64,000 bases of DNA from Lepiota brunneoincarnata (lineage: Eukaryota; Basidiomycota; Agaricomycetes; Agaricales; Agaricaceae), in assembly GCA_023014365.1 (NCBI GenBank), contig JAEBUN010000032.1, positions 124,001-188,000 of the forward strand, given 5' to 3'. The translations under genes were made by a program, and so were the position numbers. Below are positions 1-12,160 of this stretch, one piece after another (the stretch's first letter is position 1; every line of letters starts with the position of its first letter). The notes beneath the pieces are model-generated. The model was not told the DNA's origin and made no database searches. It saw only the letters and a program-made list of their open reading frames with translations.

Positions 1-879
1 CTTTGACCTTCCTTGTCCTAACCCTCCCTCTTTCTAGTCTTCCTTCCAATTCCCCCCTTATCACTGTCTGACTCCGATCCTGTCTCCACCTCCGAATACT
101 ATCTCGAGTCCCGCTCATTCTCTGGATGTCCCCTTTAGTGAGGTCGCCCGCCGACGGCGTCCTTTCACATTCTTTGGGTTACCCAATAATCTGCCACACC
201 CACAGCTATATCCCATGCAAGTGACACCCTCGACATCATTCCGCACTAATTCGGATCCTAAAACAAGAAGCAGTTCTGCGCAGGTTTCATCAGTGATCCC
301 ACCTCCGGTGATTCTTTGGATCGACACCCAGATGCAGTAGCCTAGAATGATGAGAGTGGAGGGCATCTTTCAGGCAAAAGCACTCTGGTGATGAACTTCC
401 CCTCTGGCTCCGATGGCATCATCCCCAAGCAACTAGCCTGGGCTTCGTGCAAGGGAAGTCCGGGGCGCTGGTCAATAAGGTGGGAGCTGCAGCGAAATCC
501 TGGCTGCTTGAAGACGACCTGTCGTGCTCGTAGGAGTCGTACAGCTTAAAGAGAGTAATATTACCCATGCACCGTCCTGTCTATTCGTTTGGCAATCATT
601 TTACGTACAAGAGTACATTTCGAATCACTTGATTTATCCAACAAACCACTCGTTGTTCTGATTCTTTGTCTTAGGAAATGCTCCTGGAAAACAAGCCAGA
701 ACTGCATTTTGTGACGAACGATCGATGCATCGTTGACGTGCCGACGACACAGCATGCCAAATTTACTCCACCTACTACATGGGTAAGAATGCATTTAAGT
801 GTACAAGCAACATTTATCTTGATTCAATCCCATCTCATAATTCTTGTTCGACCAGCGGGCACTACAATTCTGACACGCT
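1..879 (+). repeat. RepA copy A1 (dispersed repeat upstream of DUF6534 gene)
   Basis: This segment recurs as A2 (15135-15849), A3 (19072-19962), A4 (about 9500-10905, inverted) and A5 (52106-53560, inverted). A1, A2, A3 and A5 all run directly into the start of a DUF6534-type gene. The minus strand holds a short open stretch (115-366) whose peptide, with the anchor WVSIQRITGGGITDETCAEL, is recognisably kept in A4 and A5, so an old coding exon may lie inside the repeat. No terminal repeats or target-site duplications were found, so it looks like a segmental duplication rather than a classical transposon. A1 keeps its CpG sites, unlike A3. Confidence 0.7.
115..366 (-). pseudogene. conserved ORF fragment inside RepA, unknown product
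   Basis: An 83-codon open stretch. Its core (IQRITGGGITDETCAELLL, then a CMGYSCGCGRL-like patch) matches the conceptual product of the plus strand at about 10085-10250 and at 52670-52840. The copies differ by substitutions and by different stops, so all may be decayed exons of one gene family. I do not recognise the family. There is no convincing start context and no upstream exon in this window. It could also be a chance open frame carried along by duplication; similarity at the peptide level alone does not separate these. Confidence 0.3.
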
Positions 880-2847
880 ATGGCTGCGCTTGACTCCACC
901 CATGGCATGTTGTTCATTGCCCTCGTTCTTGGAACATGGTAAGAGGCATTGGACACCATGCACAAAGGCCGATCATGGCAACTTGACTCTTATTACGACC
1001 CGATAGCCTATACGGAGTGAATGTGAGCCGATGTCCGATCCTCCTTCCACTGATTTGCTTCACAATGTGCGTGTGCAGCTCGTGCAAATGTATAACTATT
1101 ACAGAAGATTCCCTCATGATCGGATAGTTCCGAAGATAACCGTGAGTTCAATGGCTCTTGTTGTGCTTCATATACCTGAGATATGATTCGTGAACCGTAC
1201 CTAGGTTGTCCTGGCCATGTACGCCCGAGTGATCGGCGAGCGTGATGCATCTTAATCAAATTGCTCTTAGGCTTTTGGATACTATTGGCACTGTGTGCAC
1301 TGCTCAAGGGGTATACTGGTATCTTGTGACGCACTATGGTGATCCCTCAGCATTGGAAATCATTGATATGTGCGTCCGTTCAAATGGGTACTTACAACTT
1401 GCTAATGGTGTGCCCCGGCTTCAAGAGGACTTGACGTACGTACCAACATATACTTGACCATAGAATGTCCCACGGATGATCATGTGAAAACAGCTCCAGA
1501 GCTTGTGCCAGGTGAGACGCAGGAGTTTATTTTCCAACTTTAATTTGCTGATCATTATGGTTACTGGTATCGTAGGTCTTGGTGACCTTCATCGTGCAAT
1601 GGTGGGAATTCTTGCAGCGCAGAATATACTTGTGGCTGACAACATTGTCCTGTAGCTTCTTCGGTTATGCCGTTTGGAGTGGTGCGCACAAGTCCTCATT
1701 TAGACAAACATTCCTAAAATAATTTCAATGCGTCGTCAGTCTCGAACAAAAGTTTAATGGTTACTGGATTCATCGTAAGTAGAGTTACTTCAGGCAAACG
1801 AGTTTGTAAACCGATTCTATCTCAGTGCATCCTTGCAATCACTACCTTGGGTACGTGGGGCGTTCGTCCCGAAACCGGCTCTGCAGTGGCTTTGGCTGAT
1901 CACGGTGGTTCCCAGTTCTGGGACTCGGTATGTATTTTTATAGCCGGTGTAGCTTCCGGTAGCATTGAAACACCATAAAAGTGATGACGCAGAGTATTTT
2001 CATTGATATTTATTTTGCTGCACTGGAAGTTTCCTAGGCGACAGGTGAATCACAATCCAAACCAACGTGTACCTGCTGGTCGCCTCACCGATGCCTGTCT
2101 TAGATTCTAGTCGGGCTTAAATTTGGTTTCGCTGCGCTCTGTGATGTTTCAATCACAGTTTCTCCTCTGCTATTATTTCCGCTTCTACAAGGGAGGCTTC
2201 AAGGAGTAGGCGTCCTTTTAGTTCTTCCACCCATTTGTTTGGTCCCATTGATTCTTGCTGCACAGGACCGACACCCTTCTGGATAAACTAGTGATTTACA
2301 CCATCAATCGTGGAATTGCGACAGCGTAAGCACCCGGTTCTCCTTCACCTGTTATTCTTGGGATGACTCAATGAATATTTGCGCAGCACCATCCAAATAC
2401 TCATTATGACTGTCGTGTGTGCATACATCATCATCGGGCGATTTTCCTCTCATTCATAAGTTTTCAGTACATTGCCATGCCGCGAAACCTTGTATGGGCT
2501 CCCTTCCATGCGGTTATAAGCAAAAGTGTGTCGGTCACCCGCAAACACTCTCTCTTTTGAAGATGGGGGTTGATAGGTTCTCTCATATCCAGTTCACATC
2601 ACCACGCTATTGGCGACGTGAGTCGGTTACAAACTTCCATATGCGAAAAACACCCTCCTCAACGTAGCAAACACCCAGGCTAAATCGCCGTGATTCACAT
2701 AAGGATAATATCATGCAGGTACATTCCGTACAGCTCGAGTCAGGCATTGTAGGTATATCGATATGTACCGACCAATCTATGCGAGTTGACACCTTTGCGG
2801 TGAGCACTCTCGGTGGCATCAAATCCTTTGATGACTCTGATGAATAG
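880..2847 (+). CDS. DUF6534-type multi-pass membrane protein (probable +1 interruption)
   Basis: A gene of many short exons resembling the agaricomycete DUF6534 membrane proteins, whose function is unknown. Exon 1 starts with MAALDSTHGMLFIALVLG. A 16 nt microexon (1007-1022) reads LYGVN, exon 1079-1141 reads VQMYNYYRRFPHDRIVPKIT, and a 14 nt exon (1205-1218) joins 1271 onward to give LLDTIGTVCTAQGVYWYLVT. Later recognisable pieces are VTFIVQWWEFLQRRIYLW (about 1580-1640), TDTLLDKLVIYTINRGIATA (about 2269-2328), IAMPRNLVWAPFHAVISK (about 2470-2525) and a tail ending in KSFDDSDE with TAG at 2845-2847. The reading between FAALCDVSITV and LLCYYFRFYKGGFK breaks at a TTT (2159-2161): one base too many. 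Intermediate exons around 1480-2100 are not fully resolved. The family call is from remembered motif order, not a search. Confidence 0.6.
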
Positions 2848-3356
2848 CAGATGCGTGGGATCGCTGAGGCGTCTACCAGAGACACTGTCGGAGAGGATAT
2901 CTTGGAGGTTTCATCACAGTGAATAAAGCATTGAGTAGGAATTAATTCAAAGTGATAGCTGCATACATTTTTCTGTATGGCATCTGCATAGTACACCTGG
3001 CAATCCGGTTCATAATTTATTTTCCACACGTTCATTGAGGTCCGTTCAATATATTGGAACCTGGAGTTGGAAAAACTTCACATAGCCACCCGAGTCGCCC
3101 TGGTGGTCTTCATCGGGTTTTATCAACAGGGATGCGCTAAGCGACCCGTGCCACCACCATGTTGTGGGGGTGGCGATCCGTCGGCATTGACAATTATTCT
3201 TTCCGCATCAAACACCAAATGGTTATCAGAAGTAGAAACATTTGGGAAGGGAGCAGGGAAAGAAGCATTCGTTGCCTGGGAAAGCCTCGAGGACACGCCA
3301 CGTGACAATTCGAGGTGGAAAGAGACCTTGGGAACAAAGGTAATTACGTCGTTCTG
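2848..3356. other. intergenic region between DUF6534-type gene and TypA
   Basis: About 500 bases. The open frames here (plus 3067-3357, minus 2607-3485) have no recognisable motif and overlap the neighbouring genes, so I treat them as chance. The TypA promoter should lie here; I see no clear TATA box. Confidence 0.5.
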
Positions 3357-5635
3357 ATGCTCAGCTCTGTGTTGCGTACCAGTTGGCGGCGCACCTTCAT
3401 AAGCAATGTACGCTCCTATGCCTCTCTGAGTCCTCCTCAGCCCGAGAAAATTCGCAATATTGCGATTATAGCACATGGTACGCACCAGTTTTTTTTAACC
3501 AGACTTCATATCAAGACTCAAGTATCCTCCTAGTCGATCATGGAAAAACCACACTCGTTGACCAACTTCTCCGTCAATCCGGAACCATCAAACAACTCTC
3601 TCAGACAGAACAAATCCTGCATACTCCTAATGCAGCAACGGCCGTCGCCGACGCGGGTATTGAAGATGGCTTCATCACGCGTGTAATGGATTCAAATGAC
3701 CTCGAGCGCGAACGTGGCATCACCATCCTCTCAAAATGCACGAGTATCAACTACAACGGAAACATTATCAATATTGTGGACACGCCTGGACACGCAGACT
3801 TTGGCGGGGAGGTCGAGCGGATTATGAGTATGGTGGATGGGGTTGCGCTCGTGGTGGACGCTACGGAGGGTCCAATGACTCAAACTCGGTTCGTCTTGAG
3901 CAAGGCTCTAAGTCGGGGTCTCAGGTATGTTGTTATCCGCAGCGCGGGTCAACTCATTAACGATTTGCATGGCACAGACCCTTGGTTGTCATCAACAAGG
4001 TGGACAGACCTACCTCACGGATTCCACAGGTGGAAAGCGACTTGTTCGATCTCTTTGCTACCCTTGGCGCAACAGACGAACAAGCAGAATATCCGCTATT
4101 GTACGCCTCAGCGAAACAAGGCTGGGCATCCGATGCTATCCCACAAACACCACCTCCAAACCCCGACATGGAATCGCTCTTCGGCCTCATCCTCTCACAC
4201 GTCCCACCTCCAACTCATCTCTCACCCTCTGGTCCATTTTCCATGCTCACCATCCAAATCGAAAACGATCCTTATCTAGGAGCTCTTTACCTCGGTCGTG
4301 TGCATAGTGGTTCCCTCAGCCTGGGCGACACACTTTTTGCGATCGACTCTGAGGGCAACAAAGTTGGCGAAGGCAAGGTGAAACGGATCTTGGGAAGGAG
4401 AGGGTTGGAGAGGGAGGAAAAGGATGTGGTTGGTGCTGGAGAGATCGTGAGCATAGCAGGTATCAAAGGCGGTGGTGTCAATGTGACTCTGGTACACCCC
4501 GATGGCTGGGGTGAACAGGGCCCGCAACCTCTTCCTGTGCGTTATCGTTAGCCATAATTGTTTTTTTTGTTCAGTCGGCTCATGCCTATCAACAGACAAC
4601 GCCCATTGATCCTCCCACCATCTCCATGTACATTTATCCCAACGACTCACCTCTAGCAGGAAAAGACGGGAACAAACTCACATCCCAGCTCATCCGCGAA
4701 CGTATCCTAAAAGAAGCCCAAACCAATGTCGCACTCAAAGTCCTCCCAGGTCCCACAGCCGAGTCCATTGAAGTCAGAGGGCGCGGAGTCCTCCACCTCG
4801 GAGTCCTACTCGAAACCCTCCGTCGCGAAGGTTTCGAACTGAGCGTTGGATCTCCCAAAGCCGTCATGATCCCGAATCCCGACGCATCTGACAAAAAGGG
4901 CAATGCGGGCATGCTTGAACCCATTGAGGAGTGTACTATCATCGTCAAGGAAGAGTATGCGGGTACTGTTGTTCAGAAGTTGACGATGCGCAAGGCCTCG
5001 ATGATTTCTTATGATTCGGGTTCGCATGGTGGTGAGGGTGAGGGTTGGGTGAGGATTATCATGGATGTTCCCTCGCGTGGGTTGATTGGGTATCTCGCTG
5101 GGGAGTTCAAGAATGATGTGCATGGGCAGGGGACGTTGAACCATATCTTCAAAGGTTATGAACCTTGGAAGGGAGAGGTGGATACGGGGAGGAGAGGGAG
5201 CTTGATATCCATGATAGATGGCGTGAGTTCTGCTTACGCTATGGCCCCCTTGCAAGCGCGTGGGACGATGTTCATTTCACCCCGGCACACAAGGTTAGTG
5301 GGACCCTAGATTCCTCTTGACAATTCAGTTCTTCATCTCATGTTCCGCCGGGAATTTTTTTTGCAGTATACCCTGGCATGGTGATTGGAGAAGCTGGCAA
5401 GGTTCAAGATCTATACCTCAATCCCTGTCTCAAAAAACAGCTCACGAATATCCGCGCCGCTGGGGCGGATGAAAAAATTGTCCTGGGTTCTCCTAGGATT
5501 ATGACTCTAGAAGAGGCTCTAAGCTATATGGGTGATGACGAGATGGTCGAAATTACGCCTAAGAGTATTCGGCTGAGGAAGGTGATTCTGGATCCTACGA
5601 AGAGGATGCGAGGAGGAAAGGGACGGGGAGCGTAG
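3357..5635 (+). CDS. typA: mitochondrial TypA/BipA-type translational GTPase
   Basis: Ribosome-associated translational GTPase of the TypA/BipA family, probably acting in mitochondria. The exons I derive are 3357-3477, 3534-3924, 3978-4536, 4575-5293 and 5367-5635. The N terminus ([20 protein letters not shown]) is an Arg/Ser-rich presequence. G1 is AHVDHGKTT, its Val codon split by intron 1; further motifs are RERGITI, G3 [15 protein letters not shown] and G4 NKVDRP. The EF-G-like C-terminal half has [12 protein letters not shown] and the family signature [12 protein letters not shown] near the end. The summed exon length is 2059, one base over a multiple of three. The surplus base sits in CCCC at 5280-5283: dropping one C gives the expected [13 protein letters not shown] across intron 4. 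Protein about 685 residues versus about 600 in bacteria, explained by the presequence and small inserts. It converges on the MFS gene. Confidence 0.9.
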
Positions 5636-6457
5636 TAGAGCTATTCTTATCACCTATATTTAGATCGCCTAGACTTATCTTGATAGACTTAGCGTACAAT
5701 AATTAATCCTTCATTGTCCTCCCAGACCGCCGCCACCCGTTCGGATGCTTAGGGGGACCGCGACGGATTTTAATATTGTGTTGCACTAAACGCCGAACTG
5801 GTTCGTCTGAGGAAAATACGACAGCGTCTTGCACGCGGCCGGACATGGAAGCCACTGGAATGTCGTGCGTTTGACACCTGAGACATAACTTCTGAGGGTC
5901 GCAAGCTCTGAGTTTGGCCATCTCGGAGCCGAAGACGCAGGGGATAAAAAAAAAACCAATAACCATATTGTTGTATAGCCCATGTATACTACTTGGGAGG
6001 CGAAATAGCTGAGAGATGAACATATTGAGCTCCTTTCTTGTGGTAAAGCGATGCAGGCGGGGCTCTCGACTCAAAAGGGAACGTGAGTCCACGGACACTC
6101 GAAGGGTCGAGGGTACGCCTCCGCTTCCGGGCCCTGTCAGGGAACCCGGTTTTCACGTGGCAATGATGAAATATTTCCAACGCGCGGGACAGGTCAAAGG
6201 GGCCGTGTAAAAGCCCTGTCATATTGGACTCTAGACGCTTTCTGCGTATGGGATTCATTTTGCAACATGTCCGTGGTGTGGCCGAATTGGACACTATTAA
6301 ATACAGTAGAGACAGGACTAATTCATGGAAGCCAAAGACGAAAAAATCGATCAATTGTCACTGCAGTTTGGAAACTGGTGTTAGACCGCAGTTGGTTACA
6401 GTTCCAGCGAACGAATGCTGTTGAGACAGTGTCAATCCTGGGATGGGGTGGTGCGCT
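5636..6457. other. convergent intergenic region with RepD copy (5998-6150)
   Basis: Spacer between the two convergent 3' ends of TypA and the MFS gene. Positions about 5998-6150 (GAAATAGCTGAGAGATGAAC and onward) match 13026-13195 in the same orientation, including a GC-rich CTTCCGGGCC block. The rest shows nothing I can assign. Confidence 0.5.
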
Positions 6458-8424
6458 CTAAGTGGTATAGCGGAAGAACTGGATGCAGAGCCATCACGTT
6501 AATTAATTTCGAGCCTAGAACTGAATGGAAAAGAAAAAAACTTACGGAAGCATTGTCGCCCTTCTCGCGCTCAAGATACTTCACCTCATCGGTGTAAGCA
6601 TCAAGGGTCAAGCCCTGAGCCGTCATAGCAGCATCGCGCCTCGCGTTCTCCCGGACGAGCCAGAAGTGCATAAAGATGCAAAGAACCGTGCTCATGGTGA
6701 TAGTGCCGATGAGAAGACCATGGCCAGAGAAATAACGGGGGGCGTCACCAGCGCGGAAACTGAAGCCGGAAAGAATACCACCGAGGTTACCAAAGCCTAT
6801 GGTAAAAAACATGAGGAGACTTATTGGAGGATTTACTACCCTGACTTACCAACATGCATAGCAATACCTACGGCACGCTTGGTAGCACCGCCAATGTTAT
6901 TGCCGTTCCATGCAACACCTTGAGAAACGTTGGGGTAGATACTAGGCAGGGATAAAAATTAGAATAATTTGATCACCAATCTTGGTGTGAAGGACCTACC
7001 CGGAGACAGCGAGGAAAGTACCGATGTACTGGACGACAGGCCGGTGCGTCGAAATCAACATCACAAAGCCAAGGATCGCAATGATATTGAAGCTGATCAT
7101 GTAAATCCCACGCTTTCCCGACCTGTCGGCAGCATGGCCACCAGCGATAGTGGCAATGCAACCAACGACATAGGGAGGGACACTCATGAGCTGTGATTCG
7201 TCGTTGCTATATCCCATGCCACGGACAATGGTTGGCAAAAAGAGAGAGATGGAGTAAAGAGGTGTGTAGATTCCTGAGGAAATATGAATATCATGTAATG
7301 GAACAAGAATGATTCAAAAACACGAACCGAAGGTGATCACCATATGCACCCAGATCTTCCAGTCCTTGATCGCATCCCAGACGTATTTCGTGGAAAACTC
7401 ATCAGCTAGACAGCTCCTATCCTGCTTCAGGCGTTCCTTGACCTCAGTCTTCTCTTCCTCAGTCAAGAAGCGAGCCCTACGAGGAAAGAACATAAGCCAG
7501 AAATCCAAATTACAAAGACAAGTTACCTACGTATCAGGACTATCGGTGACGGCCCATTTAGCGAAGAGCGCAACCACAACCGTGGCCACACCTTCGATGA
7601 TGAAAATCCAAGACCAACCGGGCCTTCCACCTGCACCATCCAATTCAGAGATCCCACGCGCGAGGAGACCGCCAAAAGCACCAGCTAGGGTAGCAGCCGA
7701 GAAGAAAATAGCCATGCGGAGGCCACACTCATGTCGCCTGTACCAGAGAGTAATATACCAGGTGACACCAGGGAAAAGACCACCCTCAGCAACACCGAGT
7801 GCCATTCTGGCAAACAGGAGACCGATGAAGCTGCGGATGAAGCCCATCAAAATCATACCTGAAAGTCAACAGTGTCCTAAGCTAATGAATCCAAACACGA
7901 CAACGCAAAACATACATGTTCCCCAGGTAGTCATCATGATGCAAAGCCACAGTGAAGGACTTGTGCGCTTCATCATGATGTTGCTCGGAATTTCTGCGGC
8001 AACATAAAATGGAAAGAAAACGGAGAGGGCGATCTGTGTACCAAGAGTGATCAACAACATAAGTCACAGCGAACGAGACAATGTGGAATACTGACATTAA
8101 AATCCAAGCCTTTCAATCCCAAATCCTTTTCCAAGCCTGCCAAGCGAGCGTTTCCAACGTTCGAACGGTCTAAGAAAGAGAGTCTGTAACGAGCGAAAAA
8201 CGTCAACAAGAGCCATCTCCGAACACAACTCGAGCTCACAGGTATAGTAAAGCAAGGAAAGGGATGAGATGTAAGTCAAGCTTCCTCAGCAACTGCGCGG
8301 TCCTGCCCTTGTCGAAAGTAGTACTGGAGGCCTCAAGGGAACTTAAGGAACGCGTGTTCCGGATGTGCTCTACCTGAGCCTTCTCGGTGAGTGATTGAGA
8401 GTCAGCGACCGGTTTCTCTGACAT
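6458..8424 (-). CDS. MFS transporter, Dal5/allantoate-permease (ACS) type
   Basis: Plasma-membrane permease of the anion:cation symporter branch of the major facilitator superfamily, which includes allantoate, nicotinate and pantothenate carriers in yeast; the substrate here is unknown. Nine exons fit: 8424-8240, 8183-8096, 8033-7916, 7858-7531, 7476-7328, 7273-7000, 6941-6850, 6796-6546 and 6478-6458. They sum to 1506 bases, 501 codons plus stop, without any break, which is the family's usual length. Landmarks are a cytosolic N terminus, LSFLDRSNVGNARLAGLEKD after TM1, IALSVFFPFYVAAEIPSN, the GVAEGGLFPG loop, SWIFIIEG, and the usual C terminus SFFRYTT encoded partly by a 21-base last exon. 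The central loop is KTEVKERLKQDRS. Introns are 53-67 bases. One of the best-supported models in the window. Confidence 0.93.
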
Positions 8425-9499
8425 GGCGCCAAATAGTGCCAGAGAGTACTGGAGGGAAGCAGGAAGACCCTAACCCCTGAACTGTCCAAAATTGATCGAG
8501 CTTTATGCTGCGACAGTAGCTAAAAAGCCGCCAGGGCTGAGATATCTTTGAATGCGCGGAGAGGGCCGGTTCCATTCCTTGACGGACACAGCTCGGTAAG
8601 GGTTTTGGCGCTTAAGTATATTGTGTTAGTTCAAGAACCGAACCAAGGGAATCTGACGCCCGGTTCCGTCACCTCTGCTAAGTTGGGCCCGATGAACGAA
8701 CGTGAAACTCGTGTTGACCCCGATTCAAAGTATGGCGTCACAACCACAATCGAAGGTGTAGTTCATATTCGCTTTCTGAGGGCAAATTGTGTGCGAAGTG
8801 AGCCCTAGAAGAGCGAGTGGTTGATCATCTTCGGCGATTCTTGGCTCTATGTACATATGACAGACGGTATGGTTACTTCATGCTAGCGTTCCGGTCGGAC
8901 CCATTTGATTTCGGGACCAGCTGGCTGGAGCCTCAGACGAAGAGACTATGTCTTTACAACCCTCGTTGCGGGCCGACCACTCAACGAAGGGGATAGCGGC
9001 GTAGCTCCTCCTAGAGGCGATGACACTGCATTAAACTGAAGAGGGTCAGACTCTCCTACAAGGCGATCGCGTCGGTGCGGAAATGGCTACGCGAAGCAAG
9101 CCGAAACAAGCCGAAACCGAAGCGAAAACAAACGAAACACAATGAAACAAGGCGCGAGCGTGATCGGCGAAACGATCACTGGGCTTCAAAAACCTCGGGA
9201 ACGCGTTATAAGGGTTGGAGAAGTAGAGGACGAGATAAGGAGATGAATTCCGGGTCTATTGTTGACTGGAGAACTCGTCTCCGAGGTTCCTACTTTATAT
9301 GCACGAAAACTATGAGTAATTAAATTTTTCCTGCACCGAAATGGCGAGGAAAATGTCGGGTACTAAAGCTAGGTCATATCTGGGATGTAGGGAACGTGAA
9401 ACAGGAGAATCGCGAAGTTTTTCTCGGCTACGCTATCCAAAGATTAGGGAACAGGAAACGATAGGATAAAAGAGGTGATATGCGAAGCACAGAGAAAAC
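8425..9499. other. gene-free region upstream of the MFS gene
   Basis: No recognisable coding region or repeat. A purine-rich stretch at about 9090-9150 repeats GAAACAAGCCGAAAC-like words. The MFS promoter presumably lies at the left end. Short open frames at 8548-8808 and 9075-9323 show no motif. Confidence 0.5.
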
Positions 9500-10905
9500 T
9501 AAAAGAGGGAGGAAATTTTACTCTACGATCGAGCTCGTGAAACGGAATGGAGGAATGAATAAGAAAATTTGTCTACCCTTGAACATATGCAGCTATCGAC
9601 GGGACGGATACGCCGACGAATAACAGTGTAAAGTGTACTCTGCATCGATTTTTCGTCACAAAATGCAGTTCTGTTTTGTCTTCTGGGGCACTTCCTGGGG
9701 CAGGGAGTCGGAGCAGCAAGAAGTTTGTTGGATAAAGCAAGTGATTCGAAATCCATTTTTGTACGTGTAAATGATTCTCCAGGTGAGTAGACAGGGCGGT
9801 GGGTGGGTGGCATTTCTTTCCTTAAGCTGTATGATTCCTACTAGCGCAACGGGTTGCCTTCAAACAGTCAAGTTTGGCTGTCGGAAGATTGAGGCTGGAA
9901 TTACCATTGTAAAGTAACTGGATTGATGCTGTAGCTCCCACCTTATTGACCAGCGCCCCGGACTTCTCTTACACGAAGCCGTTGCCCGGGGATGATGCTA
10001 TTGGAGCCGGAGGGAAATTGATCACCAGAGTGCCTTTGCCGAAATATGTCTTCCACCTTCATCATGAATTATCTCTAGGCTAACGCATCTGGGTATCGAT
10101 CCACAGAATCACCGGAGATGGGATCACTGGTGAAACCTGCGCAGAACTGCTTCTTGATAGGATCCGAATTGTGCGGGATGATGTCGAGGATGTCATTTGC
10201 ATGGCGTATGGCAGTGGGTGTGGCAGATTATTCAGTGACCCATGAAGCGGTGAGAGTGCAGACAACACCCTCACTCGCAGCAGAGCGGATGCTCAGTTCC
10301 AACTTGCTTGTTGGATCTCTGCTCTGAGTTGCACTTGCTTGTCTTACGCACCAGCCTTTGTTGAATATCCTGCCACCCCCCTTCCCCCCTTCAGTCTGCT
10401 GCGGTGCCACGAAGGTAATTTCCAGCTCTCAACGCTTATATATTTTGGTCGTACTGACAAACCCAGGAGTGGCAGACGTGGCAGACGCAGGTGGTGCATG
10501 GACTCGTTAATGGTATTGGGCTTGGACCATGGGTCCATAGTGAAGGTCAGAGTGTTTGATTTATTCGTAATAATGCAGAAAACACTAGCCCGCTAATCTG
10601 TGGGCATTAAAACACAGGTTGATGTCCCAACCCATGTAAATAACCAAATACACGTGTCTTTGCGTTCATGTCGTTCACAGGGCTTGAGCCTGGCTCAAAA
10701 GGCGATATGCACAGTAAGTACGGAAAGTGACTCACCCGCTTCACGGCCAGATGGTGTAGTATGCGGTGTTGACAAGGAGTTGGATTGAGGCGGAAATAGT
10801 GGCTGTCGGATCCCTCCATGACAGGTATGCGGGTGAACTGGTTTAGTATAACCGTGATTCAAAATACCCTACTGGCCAGCAACGCAGAACCAGATGGATC
10901 GTAAA
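9500..10905 (-). repeat. RepA copy A4 (inverted)
   Basis: Matches A5 (52106-53560) over most of its length in the same orientation, and A1 and A2 in reverse. The plus strand carries the same RepA-encoded peptide core (IHRITGDGITGETCAELLL at about 10095-10150) but with stops nearby. Its right edge abuts TPR relic A at about 10905. CpG sites are mostly present. Confidence 0.6.
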
Positions 10906-12160
10906 ACAAGATTTTGATGACGGTTGTAGAGGGATTGGTCCAACCCAGCAATTAAAGAAACCATTTGAATGGTCTCGGAATATGTGGTCAATGATTGCTC
11001 CATATCTCCTGCTGCTCGATAGATGAGAGCAACTAATTGAGCAGAATTGAGTTGGGTGGGTGGAACCCTGTGATGGCACTAGCTGCATGGCAAAAGCAGT
11101 AAAGGGCTTTACTCATGTCTTCCTCGTTCCCAGTATGTGAGCATTGAGATATAAAAGGATTTCCTAGCTCACTAAGCCAGACCGGCGGATGCGAATGGCT
11201 GGGTGGAGCTAAGGGAACAGCTTTCTGCATTGCAGATACTGCTTCTTGTATGTCCGAAATTTCGCCCACATGTTCGAATCGAGTTCTGAATGAGCGACCC
11301 AGGTTGTTCAGAAAACCAGGGAGGAGTGAATGATCAGGGGGAGTGAATGATCAGGAGGAGTGAGCTCGACTGCTCTCCGCAGCGCAGATATAGCTTCCTA
11401 GAGATCCTTAAGGTCTCCAGCACATTTAAATTAAGCCTGGAATAATATCCCAAGATTGTTCAGGTGGACAGGCATGTTGGGATGGTCGGATGGAGTAAGC
11501 TCGATCGCATTCTGTGTCATGGATGTGGCCCCCCTGAGATTGATGAGATCACCTACTCATTCGAAACGAGTTTGAAGTGAAATTGAAAGATTGTTGAGCA
11601 TATCAGGCAGGAGTGCGTGGTTGGGAGGAGTGAGCTCTACAGACTTCTGTTGTGCAGACACCACTTCATGGATATCGGCAAGGTCACCTGTACTGTGGAA
11701 CCAAATTCTGAATGAATATATAAGATTGCTTAGCCAGGTTCCAATGCTCAGGGGGTGTGAGCTGGATCACTTTCTCCAGTGCAGACACTGCCTCGTGAAT
11801 ACCCCCAAGGTTGCCTGCACATTCAAACCGAATATGAAGCAACATTGCAAGATGCCAAGCCGGGGAAGTAGGGACATAGGTTTGATTACTCTCTCCAAAG
11901 CAGATACTGCCTGATCAAGGTCTGCAAGGTCACCTGTGAATTTGAACCTAGCCCTGAATGCAATTCCAAGATTATTTAACCAGTTGGGTATGTCTATATG
12001 ACCAGGAGGAGTGAGCTCAAGTGCACTTTTGGACGTAGATATTGCCTCCTGGATATCCATATGATTGCCATTATGCTCAAACCCATTTACAGGTGAATTG
12101 CCAAGACTGTTGAGCCAAGAAGGCAAATCTGGATGGTCAGGAGGGGTGAGTCTGACTGCT
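10906..12160 (-). pseudogene. TPR-CHAT relic A (middle TPR repeats and start of linker)
   Basis: A degraded copy of the TPR-CHAT gene at 54699-58102, matching its segment of about 55250-56510. Repeat units such as LNNLGIAFRARFKFTGDLAD are readable on the minus strand, interrupted by frame changes and stops (for example around 11330-11420 and 11850). It lacks the first repeats, the CHAT domain and any start. At 11033-11269 it reads straight through LSELGNPFISQCSHTGNEED into KALYCF, the very junction where the longer gene breaks frame, so it reports the ancestral frame there. Confidence 0.85.

Noticed and set aside
2607..3035. 142-codon minus-strand frame
   Set aside because: It is antisense to the 3' exons of the DUF6534-type gene and has no motif of its own.
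3123..3485. Minus-strand frame over the TypA start
   Set aside because: Overlaps the TypA presequence exon and promoter; shadow frame.
4276..5255. Several minus-strand frames of 100-150 codons
   Set aside because: All lie opposite TypA exons whose plus-strand reading is unambiguous.
7309..8007. 232-codon plus-strand frame
   Set aside because: It runs antisense across several MFS exons and introns; composition basic and without motifs.
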